Origin: Phycisphaeraceae bacterium
GTDB taxonomy: Bacteria; Planctomycetota; Phycisphaerae; Phycisphaerales; UBA1924
DNA: 64,000 bases
NCBI GenBank assembly: GCA_019636555.1
Contig: JAHBXH010000001.1
Location: 1,116,001 to 1,180,000 of the forward strand
Direction: 5' to 3'
The notes beneath the pieces are model-generated. The model was not told the DNA's origin, did no database searches, and worked only from the letters and a program-made list of their open reading frames with translations. The position numbers and the translations under genes were made by a program. This document shows positions 33,805 to 43,091 of the stretch, in pieces (position 1 is the first letter of the stretch; every line of letters begins with the position of its first letter).

Positions 33805-35640
33805 TTAGCGCTGCTCAATATCCATTTTGACCGGCGGAATGAACTTGGCGATCAGCTTATTGCCGACTCCCCAGCCGACGATTTCGGTTCCCTTGCTTGG
33901 TGCGAAGATGAGCTTGAGTTTCTGATCCGGGCGGCTGCGAGAAACGCTGGGCAAGTCGCCCGACACCGACTGGATTGGCTCACCGATGATGTAGCGGATT
34001 CGCACTTCCTGCGGATCCTGATAAACGAATCCAACCGCGTCGTAGCGGATGCCATTGGAATCAATCACGAACGGCGACGCGGGAACCGAAGTGTCGATCG
34101 CTGCCTCGCGCGCCGCAGAGCCGGTCAACCCTGCCTCGCCCCGCTCGTATCCCGCGTCAACCATGAGAAGCGCGACCTGATCGGGCGGTGCGAATCGATC
34201 GACGCGGAGGTTCTGATCCACGCCTCGGTTCTGCGTGTCCTTCGGTGAGAGCAAAGTTGTGCCGCTGACGATTCGTCCGTTTGTGACCGTGATGCTCGAT
34301 CCGAGGGTGCCATCCTGCAGAACCAGCCCGATCTGATTGGTCGGAGAAACGCCGGTGGAATTCGGGTCGGTCCCTCCCAGAGTGACAGTGACCGCTTTGC
34401 TCTCATCCAGAGGCTTCTGAGACTTGCCCGAAGTGAGCTGGCCGGCGGCGATCAGCGAATCGCGCTTCTGGCGGCTTTCGAATTCCACAGGCTTGAGCTT
34501 CTCGTCGGCAGGATCGAAGCGCACGCGCGTTCCCTTCACGACGATCGCAATCGGGGTCTGGTCCGCGGGCACCATGAATTCAAAGGCCCAGTTCGATTCC
34601 GAATCACCCCCGAGCGAGGCGAGGAATGTCCCCTTTGCGTCGTATCGGAAGCGTGCGATGGCGGTTTTGCCCGCTTCGGCCTTGCTGACCACGGCATTAG
34701 GAAACACAAAGTGCGTCTCGCCCGCGCTGTCCTCGGTCAGAAGATAAACCTGCCCGTTGCCGATGATGACCTGTCCGCTGGTTCGCTCCTTGGCTCCCGC
34801 GCGGAACTTGACGATCACACCGTGCAGCTTCGCATCTTTGCCTGGGGCTTCGCCGTTAAACAGTTTGACACCTTGGGGTGTGCGATCGAAGCCGTCAGCC
34901 CGCAGGTCGTTGGCGTCTCCCTGTGGGGCCGCTCCAGTCTTGGGCGATGCTTCGGGCGCCTTCAACTTCGCCGGATCGAGCACGTACCGGCCGATGATGT
35001 CGAAGTCTTTCCGCTCGAGCGAAGTTCGCGCCGTTCCGTCCAGGTAACTCGCGCGCGCGCTCGCTTCAAAGACCGCCGGATCCGGATTCCAAACCGCCAG
35101 CGGCTCCGGGCTTGAAAACGAGCCGCGGCTGAGGCGTGAGTAGAGACCGCTCGTCAGCCGATCGGTCGGCACCCAAAGCGACGAGCCGCGCTGGACGTTG
35201 CCTGCGGCGTCGCTCGAGATTGCTTCATAGCCCCAAGCGCTGGAGCCGATCCGCATTCCCGAAAGCGTGAGAACACAGATGCCCGACACGATCACCCCGG
35301 AAACGACGCCGAAGAGAGAGCCCACGATCCAGTCGCTGGTGGGCGAGAATTTCAGATTCTTCCTGATGAGTGAATCCGTGACCGCCCGGAAGACGAGCAA
35401 AGCAAGGAAGAACGGGATCGCGAGTCCTGCGCCCCACGCGATGTCCGCGAGCAGCGAACTCATGCCGCGGGTTCCCGCCGAGCCGATCAGCCACGTCGCG
35501 ATCGGCTCCCACAGCCCGAAGGCGATTGCGCCCGCGAACACGACGCACATGCAATTCAGCAGCGAGGAAAAACCGCCTCGGGCGCCCCAGGCGTAGGCGA
35601 CGCCCCCGAGAATCGCGATGGCGAGAACATTCATGATCAT
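33805..35640 (-). CDS. CvpA-like membrane protein with a large C-terminal domain
   Basis: 611 aa. The first 160 residues have four membrane helices (residues 3-20, 28-48, 66-87, 104-128) in the CvpA/colicin V production arrangement. The remaining 450 residues are soluble, beta-rich and of no recognised family; they contain QVYLLTEDSAGETHFVF and a region with YERGEAGLTG. CvpA proteins are normally about 160-200 aa, so this is an unusually long member. GGAGG precedes the ATG. It ends an apparent minus-strand operon after the GspE-like gene (24-base gap). Confidence 0.6.
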   Translation of the reverse strand: MIMNVLAIAILGGVAYAWGARGGFSSLLNCMCVVFAGAIAFGLWEPIATWLIGSAGTRGMSSLLADIAWGAGLAIPFFLALLVFRAVTDSLIRKNLKFSPTSDWIVGSLFGVVSGVIVSGICVLTLSGMRIGSSAWGYEAISSDAAGNVQRGSSLWVPTDRLTSGLYSRLSRGSFSSPEPLAVWNPDPAVFEASARASYLDGTARTSLERKDFDIIGRYVLDPAKLKAPEASPKTGAAPQGDANDLRADGFDRTPQGVKLFNGEAPGKDAKLHGVIVKFRAGAKERTSGQVIIGNGQVYLLTEDSAGETHFVFPNAVVSKAEAGKTAIARFRYDAKGTFLASLGGDSESNWAFEFMVPADQTPIAIVVKGTRVRFDPADEKLKPVEFESRQKRDSLIAAGQLTSGKSQKPLDESKAVTVTLGGTDPNSTGVSPTNQIGLVLQDGTLGSSITVTNGRIVSGTTLLSPKDTQNRGVDQNLRVDRFAPPDQVALLMVDAGYERGEAGLTGSAAREAAIDTSVPASPFVIDSNGIRYDAVGFVYQDPQEVRIRYIIGEPIQSVSGDLPSVSRSRPDQKLKLIFAPSKGTEIVGWGVGNKLIAKFIPPVKMDIEQR

Positions 35641-35664
35641 GCGAAAACCTCCGAACGGATCAGA

Positions 35665-37410
35665 TCAGGCCTTGGGTTTGGCGGGTTGCTTGGTCGCCGG
35701 CTGCGCACCGGGAGCCGCGGATTTGGTGCCGTCGGCGGTGATGCGAAGCACCTCTTCGACGCTCGTGACGCCGTCGATGGCTTTTCGCAGTGCGGCCTGT
35801 TGTATCGAAGGCAGGCCGCCCTTGCGCAATTCGGCTTTGAGCCCCGCCCAGTTCTGAGAGCGGATCATTTCCCGCGCCGATTCGTCGATGTTGAAGACCT
35901 CGAACGCGCCGTCGCGCTGCAGATAGCCCGATCCCTGACAGACAGGGCACGTCTCCGGCTTGTTCTTCACCAGAACCTCGCCGCCCTTTTTGAACAACTG
36001 CTTCACCCTGTCCGGCGGAAGGCCGAGTTTCTTGAGCACGTCGGGCGACGGCTGGTACGCCTGCTTGCAGTTGATGCACAGTTTGCGGAGCAGCTTCTCC
36101 GACATGACCCCCTGAATCGTCTTCGCCGCGACGTCGGCGTCGCCGATCAGCCGAACCCACGTCTGAATCGCGCCGATGGCGCTGTCCGCGTTCAGCCCCG
36201 CGTAGACGCGGCACTTGTCGGGATCGGCCTTGACGATCTCCTTCGCCGTCTGCGGGTCGGGGACGCTCGCGACGCCGACAATGTCGGGGTCGCGCCGCAG
36301 AATCGAGCGCACGAGCGTTGCGTAGTCGGGGCCTTCCGACATCGCGTCCCATTTGTTCTGCCGGATGCCCTCGAGCGCGTCCTCGATTTCAATTTCCACC
36401 GTCTGCACGTTGTTGGTATACGCGTCGTGCATTTTCATGACCGTGTACAACGCGGTCGTGAGCCCGCCTTGCGGCGGGGCGCTGAGCAAGACGACGCCGC
36501 CGCGCGTGGTGGACCAGGCGCGCACGATCTCGATCTGCTCAGGTGTCCATCCGATCTGCTCCGGAGTCTTGCGCACCTGCGCTTCGGGATCGATCAGAAT
36601 CGTGAGTTTCTGGCCCGATTGCCCGCCCGAGGTTTCGATGTGAAGCTTGTTCTTCGTCGCGCCGCGCTCCACGGTGAGATCGGCGGACTGTTTCTTGCGA
36701 CGGTCCGCGACATCGAGCTTCGCGGCGGATTTCCAGAAATCGATCAGTTTGATCCCCGCCGCCGCGGGCATCGTCTCGCCCGGCACTTTGACCCCGTCCA
36801 CATTGAAAACGGTCTGGTACGACTCTTTCGAGCCCGGCACGATTTCGATGCGCGCCGAACGGATATCGAGCGCCTTCATCACAATCGCTTCGCCCGCCAG
36901 CCTGACCTCGAAATCCGGCGAGTCGGTCGCGGGGATGTCCACCGCCGACTTGTCGATCCTGCGGAACGTGAGAACCGACGTACCCGCCTTCCCTTTGACT
37001 TTCTTTTTCCCCATTCCCTCGGTGAGGCTGGCGATCTTGGAAAGTTCGAAGGAGACTTTGCCGCCTTCGGGCACACGTTCGTCGCGGTTCGCGACGACGA
37101 CGTACGCCACGACGCTGCTGGCGAGAATGAGGCTGAACACAACGAAACTGACGAGCCACGTCAGCGAACCGCCCTCTCCCAGCGAGGGCATGAACATCAC
37201 GGCGAGGAGCGCCAGGAGCGCCGCGGCGCAGTGGATGTAGTTCCACATCTCCCGCTCAAGATAAAAGCGTGCCGCGTGCTTGTCGCACACGGTTGAAACC
37301 GCCCACGCCCATGCGAGCAGGGGAAACAGAAACAGCACCGGCTTCCACCAGCTCACGAGCGTGAGGGCGTCTGCAAGCGTCAGAATCAAAGCGTTCGTCT
37401 CAAAGCCCAT
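35665..37410 (-). CDS. Membrane-anchored GspE/PilB-family protein with degenerate ATPase motifs
   Basis: 581 aa. Three or four membrane helices lie in residues 1-107, a GspE N-domain-like region follows, and then the secretion-ATPase domain. The domain is recognisable from QIEIVRAWSTTRGGVVLLSA, RSILRRDPDIV, SEKLLRKLCINCKQAY and the second zinc pair CPVCQGSGYL (residues 445-491). The P-loop GPTGSGKTT is replaced by APPQGGLTT (311-319; the Lys is Leu), Walker B VGEIRD by VASVPD (380-385), and the His box TLHTN by GLNAD. ATP hydrolysis is therefore unlikely and a scaffold role is suggested. No pilin, PilC or secretin genes are nearby. GGAGG precedes the start. Confidence 0.85.
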   Translation of the reverse strand: MGFETNALILTLADALTLVSWWKPVLFLFPLLAWAWAVSTVCDKHAARFYLEREMWNYIHCAAALLALLAVMFMPSLGEGGSLTWLVSFVVFSLILASSVVAYVVVANRDERVPEGGKVSFELSKIASLTEGMGKKKVKGKAGTSVLTFRRIDKSAVDIPATDSPDFEVRLAGEAIVMKALDIRSARIEIVPGSKESYQTVFNVDGVKVPGETMPAAAGIKLIDFWKSAAKLDVADRRKKQSADLTVERGATKNKLHIETSGGQSGQKLTILIDPEAQVRKTPEQIGWTPEQIEIVRAWSTTRGGVVLLSAPPQGGLTTALYTVMKMHDAYTNNVQTVEIEIEDALEGIRQNKWDAMSEGPDYATLVRSILRRDPDIVGVASVPDPQTAKEIVKADPDKCRVYAGLNADSAIGAIQTWVRLIGDADVAAKTIQGVMSEKLLRKLCINCKQAYQPSPDVLKKLGLPPDRVKQLFKKGGEVLVKNKPETCPVCQGSGYLQRDGAFEVFNIDESAREMIRSQNWAGLKAELRKGGLPSIQQAALRKAIDGVTSVEEVLRITADGTKSAAPGAQPATKQPAKPKA

Positions 37411-37531
37411 GCAGGCCTCCGTCCGGCGGTTTGCCGCCGGAAACCCGGAAAGTACCCGCCGATCGACGGCGACCGTCGGGGGAGGACAAGGATAACACGC
37501 GCCGGGACGAATTGCCCGCTGCTCGAACCCG

Positions 37532-38689
37532 TCACTTGAGCTTCTTCAACATCATGTTGAGTTCGTCGACGTTCGGGCTGGTTTCCTGAGCAACCCGGAG
37601 GTGGATGTATTCCTGCTCGACCAGCTTCACCAGCGAACGGTTGAAATCGACCATCCCCTGCTGCTCGGCTTCCACGCTCTTGAGGTACTCACGAAGTTCG
37701 CCCTCGCGAGCCTCCAGAATGAACTTTCGGACGACGCCGTTGTTCACCAGAATCTCGAGCGCCGGGATGCGGGCGATTTCCGGGTGGAGTGTCGGCAGAA
37801 GCTTTTGATAAACAAACGCCCGCATCTGATACGCGAGGATTCGGCGCACCGCATCGACCTCTTCCTGTTCGAAGAGCCCGTAGATGCGGCTGAACGTCTG
37901 CGTCGTACTCGAAGCGTGGATCGTCCCGAACACCAGGTGTCCGGTCTCGGCGGCGTGCAGGGCGGCTTCAAAAGTTTCCTGGTCTCGCATTTCGCCGACC
38001 AGCACGATGTCCGGATTTTCGCGCACGAGCGCACGCAGCGCAATCTTGAAATCCAGGCAATCGAGCCCGATCTCGCGCTGGTTGATCGTCGCTTTCTTGT
38101 CTTCGAAGATGTATTCGATCGGGTCTTCGATCGTGACGATGTGGACGCTCTTGCGCTCGTTCACATAGTCGAGCATCGACGCGATCGTGGTGGATTTGCC
38201 CGATCCGGTCACGCCGCACAGGAGCACGATGCCCTGGGGCTGCATCGAGACCTCCGCCATGATCGGCGGCAGATAGAGATCCTCGAATTTGCGGATCTTG
38301 CTCGTAATGAGTCGGGCAGCGACCGACAGCTTGCCGCGAGCCTGGAACAGGTTCACGCGGAATCGGTTCTTCGCGTCGTAGTCGTACGCGAAGTCGACCG
38401 AGCCGAACTTGTGCAGGTCGGCGATCTGCTCCTCGTCGAGAATGTGCTTTGCGATCTCCCAGAATTCCTCGCGCGAGACCGGCTCGCAATCGAGCGGCTT
38501 GAGCGCGCCGCGGAGGCGAAGCTTCGGCACCTGATCGGACTTCATGATCAGGTCGGAGGCTTCGAGCTTGATCGCGGCCTGGAGAAACTTGCCGAAGCGC
38601 GTCGCGTGCGGATCGTGTTTCTGATCGGGCATCGAAGCGATGTGACCGGTTGGTGAGGAATCGGTCACGGTGTCGGTGGAAAGGGTCAT
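37532..38689 (-). CDS. pilT: Type IV pilus retraction ATPase PilT family protein
   Basis: 385 aa from the chosen ATG. Intact hexameric ATPase motifs: Walker A CGVTGSGKSTTIAS, Asp box TIEDPIEYIFEDKK, Walker B NPDIVLVGEMRDQET and His box LVFGTIHASSTTQ. The N-domain has KLEASDLIMKSDQVPKLRLRG, the PilT-type start. It would disassemble type IV pilus filaments and power twitching. The open frame runs 318 bases further upstream, but similarity starts near this ATG, which GGGGAG precedes; a second ATG lies at 38632. The degenerate GspE-like gene follows on the same strand after 121 bases. Confidence 0.9.
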   Translation of the reverse strand: MTLSTDTVTDSSPTGHIASMPDQKHDPHATRFGKFLQAAIKLEASDLIMKSDQVPKLRLRGALKPLDCEPVSREEFWEIAKHILDEEQIADLHKFGSVDFAYDYDAKNRFRVNLFQARGKLSVAARLITSKIRKFEDLYLPPIMAEVSMQPQGIVLLCGVTGSGKSTTIASMLDYVNERKSVHIVTIEDPIEYIFEDKKATINQREIGLDCLDFKIALRALVRENPDIVLVGEMRDQETFEAALHAAETGHLVFGTIHASSTTQTFSRIYGLFEQEEVDAVRRILAYQMRAFVYQKLLPTLHPEIARIPALEILVNNGVVRKFILEAREGELREYLKSVEAEQQGMVDFNRSLVKLVEQEYIHLRVAQETSPNVDELNMMLKKLK

Positions 38690-39006
38690 GGGCGAAGGAC
38701 TCCCCGGTGAAGCGGCGCCGGCCGAAAGGTGAGACCCGCCGTCTCCCTTCGGGCGCGAGCCCTCTTCCCTTCCGGGAACGTTGGACCCGCGAGCCGACGC
38801 GTGCGAAGTTGTGCCGCTCAAAGAATACCTCCATCGCCCGCCCACGAGAAGGCGCGGGACGACACAAATAGCCGGTGGTTTCGACTGACTCCCCGCCCCC
38901 GCCAACGGCTTCGATTCGCTTCCGGCGGGCGCGGTGTTGCAAAAAGCGGCGATTCCGAAGAAATCGCTTGCGCGCCGCGCTCCATGCGGCGCAAGCAAAG
39001 AAAACA
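38690..39006. other. Non-coding region between the sigma factor gene and pilT
   Basis: Both neighbours are on the minus strand, so this holds the pilT leader and promoter. A strong stem (GCTTGCGC at 38966-38973 with GCGCAAGC at 38989-38996, extended inside by GCCGC/GCGGC) lies next to the sigma gene terminator. The open frame extending through this region is judged a shadow of the pilT frame. No other feature is seen. Confidence 0.4.
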
Positions 39007-39024
39007 CCCCGGATTCCTCCGGGG
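39007..39024 (-). terminator. Rho-independent terminator of the sigma factor gene
   Basis: CCCCGGA and TCCGGGG form a 7-bp stem with a 4-base loop. Read on the minus strand it is followed by TGTTTTCTTTG. It lies 35 bases beyond the end of the sigma gene. Confidence 0.75.
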
Positions 39025-39058
39025 CGTGTGAAAACTCTGTACGGGCCGGTGCCGCAGG

Positions 39059-40273
39059 TCAGTTTTGCGAAGCCTGCATGAACGCGTACTTGAGCTCCGC
39101 CGCTTCCAGCGAAAGCGGAGCCGCGATCGCGCCCTCTCCCGAGGCCTGCTCGCCTTCCAAGGGTGGAAGTTCGGTCGGCTTCATACCCAGGAAGTTGATC
39201 TCGAGCTGGCGCTTGATCTTCTCCATGGCCTTGTTCTGGATCTGGCGCACGCGTTCCTTCGTGACGCCGATGATCTGCCCAACCTGTTCAAGGGTCATGG
39301 GCTTCTCGTCCTCGGTCTTGTGCTCAAGCCCGAAGCGATGCTCGATCACCGTGCGCTCCACGTCGGTGAGCTCCGCGCGGTTCTCCATGACGATGCGCTT
39401 GACCTCTTCCGCAGCGTCCTTCTCGAACGTGAACCGCTTTGTCTCGAGGAAGTTGGACTTCTCGAGCTTGGGGTCAAAGTCCGTCGGGAATCGCTGGCGG
39501 TACTTGCTCAGCTTCATGCCCTGCCGGCTGAACGCCTTGAGGATGGCGCGGCAGGCGTACGTGCTGAACTTGTAGCCACGCCCCGCATCGAATTTGTCGA
39601 CGGCGCGGAGCAGAGCCATGTTGCCTTCGCTGACGAGGTCGGCGAAGTCCACTTCGCTCATGCGTGTGCGCTTGGCCATTGCGAGCACCAGAGCGAGGTT
39701 CGTTTCGGCGATCTGCTCGCGGATGCGCTCGCTCTTGCGGTGCCAACGAAGGATCTCGTCGGCCTGCTCGGGGCTGGGCAGACGCGAAGCGCGGGTCCAC
39801 ACTTCCTGCTGCAGCTTCCACACGCGGTAACGCGCGTAGTTGAACTGATGGAAGAGCACGCGCTCTTCGGCGCCGGTGAGGATGACCTGCTGCGCACTCT
39901 TGACGGTGCGCGTGCGCGACGTGCTGGACAAGTCGTCCATCACCGGGTGGTACCAGGTGGTGTCGGGCTTCTGGATATCCGGAGCCTCGTCGTAGATCTT
40001 GCCGAACGCGCCCTCTTCGTAGAAGACGGGGCTGTCGATGAAATCCTGCTCGACCGAAAGGATCGTCGCCAGGAGGCGCTCGTCCTCGGTGCTCAAACGC
40101 TTGCGCACCACCGCCTTGCTCGCGGGCTTCGCGAGCGCATCGACCACTTTGGCCGCGCGCTTGCCGGCCTTGGGTGCTTCCGGTGCCGTCGCGGCGACCG
40201 AAACACCTGCCCGGTTGCGTCGCCGGACCTGCTCCAGCGGCCCGACGCTCCTTTTTTCTCCAAGCTGCTTCAT
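39059..40273 (-). CDS. RNA polymerase sigma-70 factor, primary (RpoD/SigA) type
   Basis: 404 aa. Region 2 is unmistakable: NLALVLAMAKRTRM, DFADLVSEGNMALLRAVDKF, GYKFSTYACRAILKAFSR. Region 4 has LTDVERTVIEHRFGLE, TLEQVGQIIGVTKERVRQIQ and KAMEKIKRQL. Region 3 contains the DFDP segment. Compared with E. coli RpoD, region 1.1 is missing and the N-terminus is a basic, Ala-rich 60-residue segment. The minus-strand ATG at 40273 is preceded by AGGAAGG; the frame stays open upstream without similarity. Whether it is the housekeeping or a group 2 factor cannot be told. Confidence 0.88.
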   Translation of the reverse strand: MKQLGEKRSVGPLEQVRRRNRAGVSVAATAPEAPKAGKRAAKVVDALAKPASKAVVRKRLSTEDERLLATILSVEQDFIDSPVFYEEGAFGKIYDEAPDIQKPDTTWYHPVMDDLSSTSRTRTVKSAQQVILTGAEERVLFHQFNYARYRVWKLQQEVWTRASRLPSPEQADEILRWHRKSERIREQIAETNLALVLAMAKRTRMSEVDFADLVSEGNMALLRAVDKFDAGRGYKFSTYACRAILKAFSRQGMKLSKYRQRFPTDFDPKLEKSNFLETKRFTFEKDAAEEVKRIVMENRAELTDVERTVIEHRFGLEHKTEDEKPMTLEQVGQIIGVTKERVRQIQNKAMEKIKRQLEINFLGMKPTELPPLEGEQASGEGAIAAPLSLEAAELKYAFMQASQN

Positions 40274-40877
40274 GGCAACCTTCCTAACCCACGGAGGCCC
40301 GTGGGCCGTCCTTGTTTCCATCCGGGTCCAACTGCTCCCGGGCTTGCATCCATCCCTCATGAATCCGAAGACGACACAGTCTTCGGATTCCGCTCGCGAC
40401 CGCCGAGTTCCCGCCAAAATCGCGAGTTCTCGGAATTCACAGAACAATGACGCCTTTGTTCAGCGCGCCAGTGCCCTGTATACGCCTCAAAACTCTCCGA
40501 AGTTCCTCTTTCGAGAAGCCGGAGCCCGTTCAATGTCGCCCGACACACACACCCTCGCGAGCATCGCTCGCTTGAGCTTCGCCGTGAAACGTCACGCCTT
40601 TGAAAACGCCCCGACGCTGCCGCCCCGCCCCAATGCGGTTTCTGCTTCCCTGTTCTTTCCCGGTTCCGGCGATATCCCCGCCGGATCCCGCACGCTTTCG
40701 CCGCAGGAACCCCGATTTTACAGGAATTTCGGCCCGCTGCCAAGCGATGCGACATGTTATCCACATGTAAAATCAAATTAGGCATTAGTTTGGTATTAAA
40801 ACCCGTTTATCGCAGGGCCGCGGGGCACAAGAGTGGCTACAACGTCACTTCAACCATCCGCAAATCTCTGGAGTTTC
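40274..40877. promoter_or_regulatory. Divergent intergenic region with a consensus DnaA box
   Basis: This 604-base gap separates the minus-strand sigma gene from sodB. Between 40741 and 40810 the sequence becomes AT-rich, likely the sodB promoter area. A perfect DnaA box TTATCCACA lies at 40757-40765, framed by two ACATGT palindromes (40752-40757 region and 40763-40768). Only one such box is seen, so an origin is not supported. Open frames crossing the gap on both strands show no family likeness. The sigma gene would have a long untranslated leader. Confidence 0.4.
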
Positions 40878-41522
40878 ATGATGCCATTCACCCTTCCCGC
40901 TTTGCCCTTCGACAAAAGCGCTCTCGAACCCCACATCGATGCCATGACCATGGAAATCCATCACAGCAAGCACCACAAGGCGTACGTGGATAACGCGAAC
41001 AAGGCACTCGAAGGCACCAAGTTCGCCGACATGGACCCGGTCGCCGTGATCAAGTCGCTCGGAGACATCCCGGAAGACAAGCGCGGCGCGGTGCGCAACA
41101 ACGCCGGCGGCCACGTGAATCACTCGCTGTTCTGGCAAGTCATGGCGCCGGCGGGCAAAGGCGGCGGCGGTGAGCCCACTGGCGCGCTCGCCGCGGCAAT
41201 CACCAGCGCGTTCGGCTCGTTCAGCGCGTTCAAAGAGAAATTCCAGGATGCCGGTGCGAAGCGCTTCGGCTCCGGTTGGGCGTGGCTCTGTGTCATGCCA
41301 GGCGGGAAGCTGGAAGTCTGCTCGACGCCGAATCAGGACAACCCGCAGATGGGCAAGGCGATCGCGGGCTGTGACGGCACGCCCATCCTCGGGCTCGACG
41401 TGTGGGAGCACGCGTACTACCTCAAGTACCAGAACAAGCGCCCGGATTACATGGCCGCGTGGTGGAACGTGGTGAACTGGGCGAAGGTGGCTGAGAACTA
41501 CACGAAGGCCGGCGGCAAGTAG
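40878..41522 (+). CDS. Superoxide dismutase, Fe/Mn family
   Basis: Converts superoxide to oxygen and hydrogen peroxide. 214 aa from ATG 40878 (ATG 40881 is equally good; GGAG lies just upstream). Metal ligands are in place: [15 protein letters not shown] (first His), [10 protein letters not shown] (second His), and [18 protein letters not shown] (Asp and third His). The RFGSGWAWL segment is typical. Metal preference cannot be read with confidence. No signal peptide, so cytosolic. Confidence 0.96.
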   Translation: MMPFTLPALPFDKSALEPHIDAMTMEIHHSKHHKAYVDNANKALEGTKFADMDPVAVIKSLGDIPEDKRGAVRNNAGGHVNHSLFWQVMAPAGKGGGGEPTGALAAAITSAFGSFSAFKEKFQDAGAKRFGSGWAWLCVMPGGKLEVCSTPNQDNPQMGKAIAGCDGTPILGLDVWEHAYYLKYQNKRPDYMAAWWNVVNWAKVAENYTKAGGK

Positions 41523-41588
41523 TCGCCGAAGGGTCAATAGGATGTCGGCCCGTGCTGTCGCGCAAGTGTTGTTCGGCAGCGAAGTCTC

Positions 41589-43049
41589 ATGAAGCGCTTT
41601 CTCCTCACGATCTTCCTCATGACACCCATCATCGCCGTTGCGTCGCTCATGTACTACTTCGCCCTCGGGGTTGCCAATCCCGACAAACAGATCGCGCACG
41701 TGCCGCGGGTCGGGGCGGGCGCGGGCACGACGGGCGGTGCCAACGCCATCGGCGAGTTGATCGCGGGCCACAAAGCGACGGGCGAGACGCGCGAGGCGGC
41801 AGCAGAGGCGAAGGCGAACGAAGCCGCGGCGGACATGGTGAAGCCCGAGAGCCTGCCCCAGGGGTTCGTCATCGTCGTGGATGACCCTTCGAAACTTGCA
41901 AGCCTCACCAGCCCGATCTACATCGCGGGCACGTTCAACGGCTGGTCGGCGGGCGACACCAAGTTCAAATTGACTCCGCAGAGCGACATGCGATGGCGCA
42001 TCGAGTTTCCGAAGTGGACGGGCGGGAGCGAATTCAACTTCAAGTTCACGCGCGGCAGTTGGGAGCTCGAGGAACTCAAGGAAGATCTGACGCCCCCGAC
42101 AAACCGTGCGTTGCCCTTGGTCGATGCGAGCAAGCTTGCGCCCGGCGAGAAGCCGGTGATCGAATTCACCGTTCCCAGATGGGGCGACCAGAAGCCGGAT
42201 TACAAGAAGCCCGAGGACGCGAACGATTCCTACGCGCCCAAGCAGATCACGGGCGACTACAGGCGTATGCAGGTCGCGGGCGCGCCGTTCGGGCAGGCCA
42301 ACGCGCAGCGCGAGTTGACGGTGTGGTTGCCGCCGGGATACGAGGCGGGCGTGAAGGCCGGCAAGAAGTTTCCGGTTCTCTACCTCTTCGACGGACAGAA
42401 CCTGTTCCAGAAACACTCGGGCGTGCCGGATGAATGGCGCGTCGACGAGACGGCGAGCGAAATGATCAAGGCGGGAAAGATCGAGCCGCTGGTGATCGTC
42501 GGGATTCCGAACGCGGGCGCCGCGCGAATCCGCGAGTACATGCCGGTGAAGGCGCTCCCGAATGTCGAGCCGGGCGCCAGCGAGTTCATCGCGTGGCTTG
42601 CGGATGAAGTCGTTCCGCGGGTGCAGAGTTTATTTGCGGTCGAATCCGATCCGTCGCGCGTCGGCGTGGGGGGCAGCTCGCTCGGCGCGGTGATCGCTCT
42701 CGAAGCGATCAATCAGCACCCGGAGCTGTTCGGGCTCGCGCTGCTCGAGAGTCCGGCTCTGCGCGCGGGGAACCCCGATGCGTGGAATACCTGGCTCAAG
42801 CAACTGCAGCACTGGCCGAAGCGCGCGTTCGTGGGCGTCGGCACCCGCGAACTCGAAAAGGAGCCCGCGACCGACCCGGACAACGTCGCGTACGTGCAGT
42901 CGGCGATTGCGCTCCAGGCGTTCATCAGCACGCACTCGGGGCTGCAGGCCAGCAAGGTGATGGTGCAGCCCGACGCCGTGCACAACGAAACGGCGTGGGC
43001 GAACCGGCTGCCGGATGCATTGCAGTTCTTGTTCCCGCCAGCCAAGTAG
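41589..43049 (+). CDS. Esterase of the enterochelin-esterase/Fes type with a starch-binding-like domain
   Basis: 486 aa. An N-terminal membrane helix (residues 4-26) anchors or exports it; an immunoglobulin-like carbohydrate-binding domain follows (IYIAGTFNGWSAGDTKFKLT, EFNFKFTRGSWELEEL; residues 95-180), then an alpha/beta-hydrolase domain. Hydrolase motifs: ELTVWLPPGYEAG, FPVLYLFDGQNLF, the nucleophile elbow VGGSSLGAVIA near residue 360 (Ser in GGSSLG), and a C-terminal His in AVHNETAW. The arrangement resembles Fes/acetyl xylan esterase relatives; the substrate, an ester on a sugar or siderophore, is unknown. Confidence 0.82.
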   Translation: MKRFLLTIFLMTPIIAVASLMYYFALGVANPDKQIAHVPRVGAGAGTTGGANAIGELIAGHKATGETREAAAEAKANEAAADMVKPESLPQGFVIVVDDPSKLASLTSPIYIAGTFNGWSAGDTKFKLTPQSDMRWRIEFPKWTGGSEFNFKFTRGSWELEELKEDLTPPTNRALPLVDASKLAPGEKPVIEFTVPRWGDQKPDYKKPEDANDSYAPKQITGDYRRMQVAGAPFGQANAQRELTVWLPPGYEAGVKAGKKFPVLYLFDGQNLFQKHSGVPDEWRVDETASEMIKAGKIEPLVIVGIPNAGAARIREYMPVKALPNVEPGASEFIAWLADEVVPRVQSLFAVESDPSRVGVGGSSLGAVIALEAINQHPELFGLALLESPALRAGNPDAWNTWLKQLQHWPKRAFVGVGTRELEKEPATDPDNVAYVQSAIALQAFISTHSGLQASKVMVQPDAVHNETAWANRLPDALQFLFPPAK

Positions 43050-43091
43050 TTTCAATCGGAACTCCCTGATAGCCCGCTCGTACAGCATCGG

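Noticed and set aside
35686-37296. 536-aa plus-strand open frame
   Set aside because: Antisense to the GspE-like gene, which has clear homology despite its lost ATPase motifs.
40357-40785. 142-aa minus-strand frame upstream of the sigma gene
   Set aside because: No recognisable domain or ribosome binding site and overlaps the leader region; composition is not convincing.
40741-40800. Replication origin
   Set aside because: Only one DnaA box and no dnaA, dnaN or gyrase genes nearby.
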